Positions 17,441-21,063 of a stretch of 21,063 nt of DNA are shown piece after piece; within the stretch, counting starts at the first letter, position 1, and each line of letters starts with the position of its first letter. The notes under the pieces are model-generated. The model did no database searches and had not been told where the DNA came from. It saw nothing but the letters and a program-made list of their open reading frames with translations. Origin of the DNA: Deltaproteobacteria bacterium. GTDB taxonomy: Bacteria > Desulfobacterota > Desulfobulbia > Desulfobulbales > VMSU01. The DNA lies in NCBI GenBank assembly GCA_021789795.1, contig JAJYJA010000022.1, positions 1 to 21,063 on the forward strand. The letters are read 5' to 3'. A program made the translations under genes and the position numbers.

Positions 17441-17468
17441 GGGCAAGTAAATTATCGGCGCGGAAAGA

Positions 17469-17789
17469 TCAAACGCAGCCGGTCGGCTTGGGCAGGCCAG
17501 CCATCTTGCAGGCCCCCTTGCCCGGGCCCGACGGGAATAGCTCGTAAATCCGCTTCAGCGGAAAGCCGGTGGTCTTGGACAGGATGCGGACCATCGGGGC
17601 GATGCCGTTCTTCTTGTAGTAGTCCTGCAGGGTGTTGATGATCTTGTTATGCTCGTCGGTCAGATCGCTGATTCCCTCGATCCCCTTGACGTAGTCAACC
17701 CAGCCGGTGTCCCACTCTTCCATACCCTTGGTCAGGAAACCGTCCTCGTCCACATTGTAGGATTTACCGTTATGCTCGATTGTGGCCAT
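17469..17789 (-). CDS. dsrC: Dissimilatory sulfur-metabolism protein DsrC
   Basis: A 106-residue cytosolic sulfur carrier. In sulfate reducers DsrC takes the sulfite-derived sulfur from DsrAB as a trisulfide between its two arm cysteines, which the membrane DsrMKJOP complex then reduces. Both cysteines are present: Cys94 and the penultimate Cys105, spaced CX10C (GACKMAGLPKPTGCV). Having both separates DsrC from TusE-type tRNA-thiolation proteins, which lack the first. The fold pattern YNVDEDGFL, EEWDTGWVDY and IRxLSKTTGFPLKRIYELFP is typical. It has a very strong Shine-Dalgarno (GGAGGAG, complement of 17794-17800), its own promoter and terminator, and no dsr neighbours, so it is a stand-alone, probably highly expressed gene. 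Confidence 0.96.
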   Translation of the reverse strand: MATIEHNGKSYNVDEDGFLTKGMEEWDTGWVDYVKGIEGISDLTDEHNKIINTLQDYYKKNGIAPMVRILSKTTGFPLKRIYELFPSGPGKGACKMAGLPKPTGCV

Positions 17790-17859
17790 CTTACTCCTCC
17801 TCTCATTGTATGTTAGTAAAAGAACCTGCTACAAAAAAGCCCCACCGTAAAGATACAGC

Positions 17860-17888
17860 TTGATACTACAGCGGCATGGGTTTGTCAA
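17860..17888 (-). promoter_or_regulatory. Sigma-70-type promoter of dsrC
   Basis: On the minus strand: -35 TTGACA (17883-17888), 17-bp spacer, -10 TATCAA (17860-17865, 4/6). This gives a 5' leader of about 60-65 nt ending in the strong Shine-Dalgarno of dsrC. Confidence 0.65.
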
Positions 17889-17901
17889 GCCGCCATAACA
17901 G

Positions 17902-17925
17902 AAAAATGAGACCTGGCTCATTTTT
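17902..17925 (-). terminator. Intrinsic terminator of nadB
   Basis: AAAAATGAG-ACCTGG-CTCATTTTT, a 9-bp AT-rich stem with a 6-nt loop ending in a T run on either strand, 20 bp past the nadB stop and just upstream of the dsrC promoter. It would insulate dsrC from nadB read-through. Confidence 0.65.
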
Positions 17926-17945
17926 TGTGGAAAGGTGGTTAACGG

Positions 17946-19580
17946 TCAGTTAACCGGCAGAAATTCATGCGGGTGCCGCTGGCGGAGCACGATGTATTTT
18001 TTCCACTCCCGGTCGTTGGCGGCCGGATAATCGACGATATAATGCAACCCCCTTGACTCCCGGCGCAGGCGGGCGGAGGTGACGATCAGCTCCGCCAGGG
18101 TGGCGATGTTGCGCAGCTCGATCAGATCCGGGGTCAGGAGGTAGTCCTGGTAGTGCTGTCTGACCTCGCTGATGATGGGGAGCAGACGTTCGTGCACCAG
18201 GGAGAGGCGTTTTTCGCTGCGCACGATGCCGACGTAGTTCCACATCAGGCGGCGGATCTGGTCCCAGTTGTGGGAGATGAGCACGCACTCCTCGATCCGG
18301 GCCGCCTGGCCCGGCGACCAGGCAGGCACCCGAGGATGCGGGCTGGCCCCTATGCCCGGCCAGTCGGCCTGGCACTGGCAGAAGGCCAGATGCGCGAAGA
18401 CCACCGCCTCCAGCAGCGAGTTGCTGGCCAGGCGGTTGCCGCCGTGCAGGCCGGTGCAGGCGGTCTCGCCCAGGGCGTAGAGGCCGGGGATCGAGGTGCG
18501 GCCCCGGTCGTCGGTCAGCACCCCGCCGCACATGTAGTGGGCCGCCGGCACCACCGGGATGGGGGCACGGGTGATGTCGATGCCGTAGGCCAGGCAGGTC
18601 TGGTAGATGTTGGGGAAGCGGCGGCGGACAAAATCTGCGGACTTGTGGGTGATGTCTAAAAATACCGAGTCGTCGCCGCTGGCCTTCAGCTCGCTGTCGA
18701 TGGCCCGGGCCACGATGTCGCGGGTGGCCAGGTCGCCGGCCGGGTCGTACTTGGTCATGAAGGGCCGGCCATGCCGGTCGATCAGGCGTCCGCCCTCGCC
18801 GCGCACCGCCTCGGAGATCAAAAAATTCTTGGCCTTGGGGTCGTAAAGGCAGGTGGGATGGAACTGGACAAACTCCAGGTTGGCGACCTTGGCCCCGGCC
18901 CGGTAGGCCATCGCCACCCCGTCGCCGGTGGCGATATCCGGGTTGGTGCTGTAGAGATAGACCTTGCCGCAGCCGCCGGTGCAAAGCACCGTGGTCTTGG
19001 CCTGAAAGGTGTGGATCTCGCCGGTGTGGTTGTCCAAGACGTAGGCCCCCAGACAGCGATCCTGCTCGCCCGCCGGGCCCAGACCGGCCTTGGAGGCCAG
19101 GAGCAGGTCGATGGCGCAATGGTTTTCGCGAATCGAAATGCGGGGATTTTTGGCGGCGGAGAGGAGCAGGCAGCGCTCGATCTCCCGGCCGGTGAGGTCG
19201 AAGGCGTGGGCGATCCGCCGGGCCGAATGACCGCCCTCCCGGGCCAGGTCGAGCTTATCTTTACCCTGTTCCCCGTGCTTGAAGGCCACCCCCAGCTCGA
19301 TCAGCTCCCTGATCCGCTCCGGGCCGTTCTCCACCACCAGACGGACGATCTCCGACCGGCAGATCCCGGCGCCTGAGCGCAGGGTATCTTCGATGTGCAG
19401 CTCGAAGCTGTCACCAGCGGCCAGCACCGCCGCGATGCCTCCCTGGGCCAGGTTGGTGGCGGTGTCGGCCTGGGACTTCTTGGTGACCATGGTCACCGTG
19501 CCCAGGGTGGCGGCCTTTAAGGCGAAGGAGAGCCCGGCGATGCCGCTGCCTATAATCAGAAAGTCGGATTGAAATTCCAT
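17946..19580 (-). CDS. nadB: L-aspartate oxidase
   Basis: A 544-residue FAD enzyme that oxidises L-aspartate to iminoaspartate, the first step of NAD synthesis; in anaerobes fumarate serves as electron acceptor. FAD loop IIGSGIAGLSFA (residues 9-20). The residues aligned with the E. coli active site are His241 (QFHPTC), Arg288 (ATRDIV), His348 (AAHYMCGG) and Arg383 (HGGNRLASNS), each within three of the E. coli number. GETACTGLHGGNRLASNS (371-388) is the family signature. No good ribosome-binding site precedes the ATG. A weak promoter (CTGGCA, 17 bp, CATAAT, the latter the complement of 19623-19628) lies upstream in the divergent gap. No nadA or nadC is adjacent. Confidence 0.97.
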   Translation of the reverse strand: MEFQSDFLIIGSGIAGLSFALKAATLGTVTMVTKKSQADTATNLAQGGIAAVLAAGDSFELHIEDTLRSGAGICRSEIVRLVVENGPERIRELIELGVAFKHGEQGKDKLDLAREGGHSARRIAHAFDLTGREIERCLLLSAAKNPRISIRENHCAIDLLLASKAGLGPAGEQDRCLGAYVLDNHTGEIHTFQAKTTVLCTGGCGKVYLYSTNPDIATGDGVAMAYRAGAKVANLEFVQFHPTCLYDPKAKNFLISEAVRGEGGRLIDRHGRPFMTKYDPAGDLATRDIVARAIDSELKASGDDSVFLDITHKSADFVRRRFPNIYQTCLAYGIDITRAPIPVVPAAHYMCGGVLTDDRGRTSIPGLYALGETACTGLHGGNRLASNSLLEAVVFAHLAFCQCQADWPGIGASPHPRVPAWSPGQAARIEECVLISHNWDQIRRLMWNYVGIVRSEKRLSLVHERLLPIISEVRQHYQDYLLTPDLIELRNIATLAELIVTSARLRRESRGLHYIVDYPAANDREWKKYIVLRQRHPHEFLPVN

Positions 19581-19684
19581 AAAGGTTGTTTTTGGGGTTG
19601 GTGTTTTTTAAGTTTTTGGGGCATTATGGGCCGCGACCCGCCGCCTGCCAGCGCAGGCCGCCAACCCGAATGGAGATCCTTGAG

Positions 19685-20305
19685 ATGCCCCCGGTAAAAT
19701 TAGTTGTCTTCGATTGCGACGGCGTGATGTTCGATTCGCTCGCCGCCAACAAGGCCTACTACAACGACATCCTGGCCCGTTTCGGCCATCCGCCCATGGA
19801 CGAGGAGGCCCTGCGCTACGTCCATGTAAGAAACGTGGTTGATTCGGTGCGGCGCATCTTCGCGCCCTACCCGGATGACTACCCGCAGGCCGAGGCCTAC
19901 CGCCGCACCCTGGATTACACCCCCTACCTGCAATACATGCGCATGGAGCCCGACCTGCCGGAATTCTTGCGCTTTCTGCGGCCCGAGCGGCAGACGGCGA
20001 TCAGCACCAACCGTTCCTCCACCATGGGGCCGATCTTAAAGATCTTCGGGCTCGCCCCCTACTTCGACCAGGTGGTCACCGCCCTGGACGTGACCCACCC
20101 CAAGCCGCACCCCGAGGCCCTGCTCAAAATCCTCGCCCACTTCGGACGGCCCACCGAGGAGGCGGTCTATATCGGCGACTCCCAGGTGGATCTGGAACAC
20201 GCCCAAGGGGTGGGGATGCGGATGATCGCCTTCAAGAACCCGGAGCTGGCGGCGGATTTCCACGTCGAACGCTTCATGGAGATACCCGAGCTGCCGCTGT
20301 TCTAG
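19685..20305 (+). CDS. HAD-superfamily phosphatase (phosphoglycolate phosphatase-like)
   Basis: A 206-residue cytosolic HAD hydrolase of the subfamily IA type. Motif I is VVFDCDGVMFDS with nucleophile Asp10 and Asp12. Motif II is ISTNRS (Thr107 or Ser106). Motif III is Lys139 (HPKPHPEALL). Motif IV is YIGDSQVDLE with Asp164 and Asp168. A helical cap lies between residues 18 and 88. The substrate is unknown; phosphoglycolate or another small phosphoester is plausible. The open frame extends back to 19586, but the ATG at 19685 follows TGGAG (19671-19675) and begins right at the fold. ATG 19670 is a possible alternative. The stop shares CTAG with that of the convergent gene. Confidence 0.9.
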   Translation: MPPVKLVVFDCDGVMFDSLAANKAYYNDILARFGHPPMDEEALRYVHVRNVVDSVRRIFAPYPDDYPQAEAYRRTLDYTPYLQYMRMEPDLPEFLRFLRPERQTAISTNRSSTMGPILKIFGLAPYFDQVVTALDVTHPKPHPEALLKILAHFGRPTEEAVYIGDSQVDLEHAQGVGMRMIAFKNPELAADFHVERFMEIPELPLF

Positions 20306-20508
20306 CGGCCATCACCGGTCTTTGGCATCAACACCGCAAGCCCCTCCAGGAAGTCGATCTCCCGGACCGTCGCCCCGGCGATCAGCCGGGGCGGATCGAA
20401 GAAGGCGTGCAGGGTGATTCCCGCCGCGCTCACCTCCAGCTTGGTCGCGGCGTCCAGGATGGTTTCCCGGCCCGCCTCGCTGTCCATCACCACCCGCATC
20501 TGGCACAT
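20302..20508 (-). CDS. CooT-like nickel-binding small protein
   Basis: A 68-residue protein starting MCQMRVVMD. The Cys at position 2, the length, and the pattern of strands ending VREIDFLEGLAVLM match the CooT family. In that family Cys2 helps bind nickel, linked to maturation of carbon monoxide dehydrogenase and probably other nickel enzymes. I choose ATG 20508 because GGGAGG sits about 6 nt upstream (complement of 20514-20519). An in-frame TTG at 20523 would bury Cys2 and is rejected. No cooS or other nickel genes are in the window. It overlaps the HAD gene by 4 bp at the stops. Confidence 0.78.
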   Translation of the reverse strand: MCQMRVVMDSEAGRETILDAATKLEVSAAGITLHAFFDPPRLIAGATVREIDFLEGLAVLMPKTGDGR

Positions 20509-20530
20509 ATTTACCTCCCGCAAACCACTT

Positions 20531-20549
20531 ATTATCTCTGATAATTATC
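20531..20549. promoter_or_regulatory. AT-rich palindrome upstream of the CooT-like gene, possible Fur-type operator
   Basis: ATTATC-TCT-GATAAT followed by TATC; GATAATTATC (20540-20549) is itself a perfect 10-bp palindrome. It stands out in GC-rich DNA, 23-41 nt before the ATG, where an operator would overlap the promoter. GATAAT/ATTATC hexamers are the unit of Fur boxes; I count 11 of 19 matches to the classic 19-bp box. The GATAAT could instead be a -10 element. Confidence 0.35.
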
Positions 20550-20564
20550 CAAACCGCTGGCCGA

Positions 20565-21063
20565 TTAAGTCCGCGGGGCGAGGATGGCGATGACGTAGCC
20601 CCGCTGGTGGCCCAGCAGCAGCGGGGGCAGGGCCAGCCCTCCGGGGCCGGCGAGCTGGCCGCGCCACCACAGGTGGTCGCGGTCAAGGCCGGTCAAGGTC
20701 AGCTCCAAAAACCCCACCGGCGCCGGGCGGCGGATCGCCTTGCGGGCCGCCTCCTTGGCGGCCCAGGCCAGGCAGAACCTGGCCGCCGGGTCGAGGCCGG
20801 CCAGACAGGGGCTGGCGGCGAGCAGCGCCATCTCCGCCCCACTCAGAAAACGTTCGCCCACCCTCATCACCCTGGGGGTGACGCGCTGGATGTCCAGGCC
20901 GCAGTCCGCGCCGCTAACCGCCAGGGCCCCGGCGTAGTCGCCGCTGTGGGAGATGGAGATGGCGGGCAGGACGGGCCGGTCAGCGGCGGCCAGCCACAGC
21001 CGGGGTCGTCCGTCCTCGTCGGCCCGCACCGTTAATCCGGACAGGGGCGGGGCGGCAAGGCCC
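20565..21063 (-). CDS. 4'-phosphopantetheinyl transferase (Sfp/AcpS type), 5' end beyond window
   Basis: Transfers the phosphopantetheine arm of CoA to a serine on acyl- or peptidyl-carrier proteins. Seen motifs: AISISHSGDYAGALAV, then GLDIQRVTPR with the magnesium-binding Asp, RFLSGAEMALL, and AWAAKEAARKA, the (W/F)xxKEAxxK signature of Sfp-type enzymes. The reading frame stays open to the last base of the window (upstream residues read GLAAPPLSGLTVRADEDG). The GTG at 21029 is therefore probably internal and the gene is cut. About 166 residues are visible. It lies 56 bp after the CooT-like start on the same strand. Which carrier protein it serves is not shown here. Confidence 0.88.
   Translation of the reverse strand, partial: GLAAPPLSGLTVRADEDGRPRLWLAAADRPVLPAISISHSGDYAGALAVSGADCGLDIQRVTPRVMRVGERFLSGAEMALLAASPCLAGLDPAARFCLAWAAKEAARKAIRRPAPVGFLELTLTGLDRDHLWWRGQLAGPGGLALPPLLLGHQRGYVIAILAPRT

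Noticed and set aside
17469..17789. TusE (tRNA 2-thiouridine) instead of DsrC
   Set aside because: Both arm cysteines with CX10C spacing are present, whereas TusE-type proteins lack the first.
19586..19684. Upstream start extending the HAD protein by 33 residues
   Set aside because: This stretch covers the divergent promoter region with nadB and encodes no conserved sequence. ATG 19685 has TGGAG upstream and starts at motif I.

Overview
The window looks like chromosomal DNA of a GC-rich, anaerobic sulfur-metabolising bacterium, most likely a sulfate-reducing or sulfur-disproportionating Desulfobacterota (Desulfobulbales-like). The evidence is a true DsrC with both C-terminal cysteines, a CoA-disulfide-reductase/rhodanese flavoprotein, a CooT-type nickel protein, an AhbD-like radical SAM haem enzyme, and coding-sequence style. 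The species assignment is inference.

Layout, left to right. 1-2870: a small lipoprotein, purA on the minus strand with a near-consensus promoter, and a periplasmic lytic transglycosylase. 2867-3699: tatC on the minus strand, split by a frame change at a run of nine T. 3710-3912: a 154-bp non-autonomous mobile element (MITE A) with 8-bp target duplications, next to a 32-bp dispersed repeat. 4044-6168: a YkgJ-like cysteine-cluster protein convergent with a receiver-TPR response regulator. 6398-9466: CoA-disulfide reductase/rhodanese followed by PhoH. 9513-9741: a second dispersed repeat, MITE B and the predicted promoter of a haem gene cluster. 9820-13728: ahbD-like radical SAM gene, hemE, an HD-domain gene and hemH. 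13762-17376: yhbY and a large PHP/zinc-ribbon/UvrD fusion, closed by a strong bidirectional terminator. 17469-19580: dsrC and nadB, both on the minus strand but with separate signals. 19685-21063: a HAD phosphatase, a CooT-like gene and a 4'-phosphopantetheinyl transferase cut by the window end.

The most striking structure is in the intergenic DNA. Two 154-bp elements, about 95% identical, carry the same 13-bp terminal inverted repeats beginning GTAAC. Each is flanked by its own perfect 8-bp direct repeat, AAATTTGC and CATCGCTT. Both sit at the same end of a separate repeat (GCTTAGCCATCGGCT...), in opposite relative orientation, which points to independent insertions at a preferred site. One lies in the leader of tatC and the other abuts the -35 box of the predicted ahbD promoter.

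The haem cluster is also notable. It combines protoporphyrin/coproporphyrin-type enzymes (HemE, HemH) with an enzyme of the sirohaem-dependent route (AhbD-like). This suggests a mixed route in which iron-coproporphyrin made by a ferrochelatase is decarboxylated by a radical SAM enzyme.
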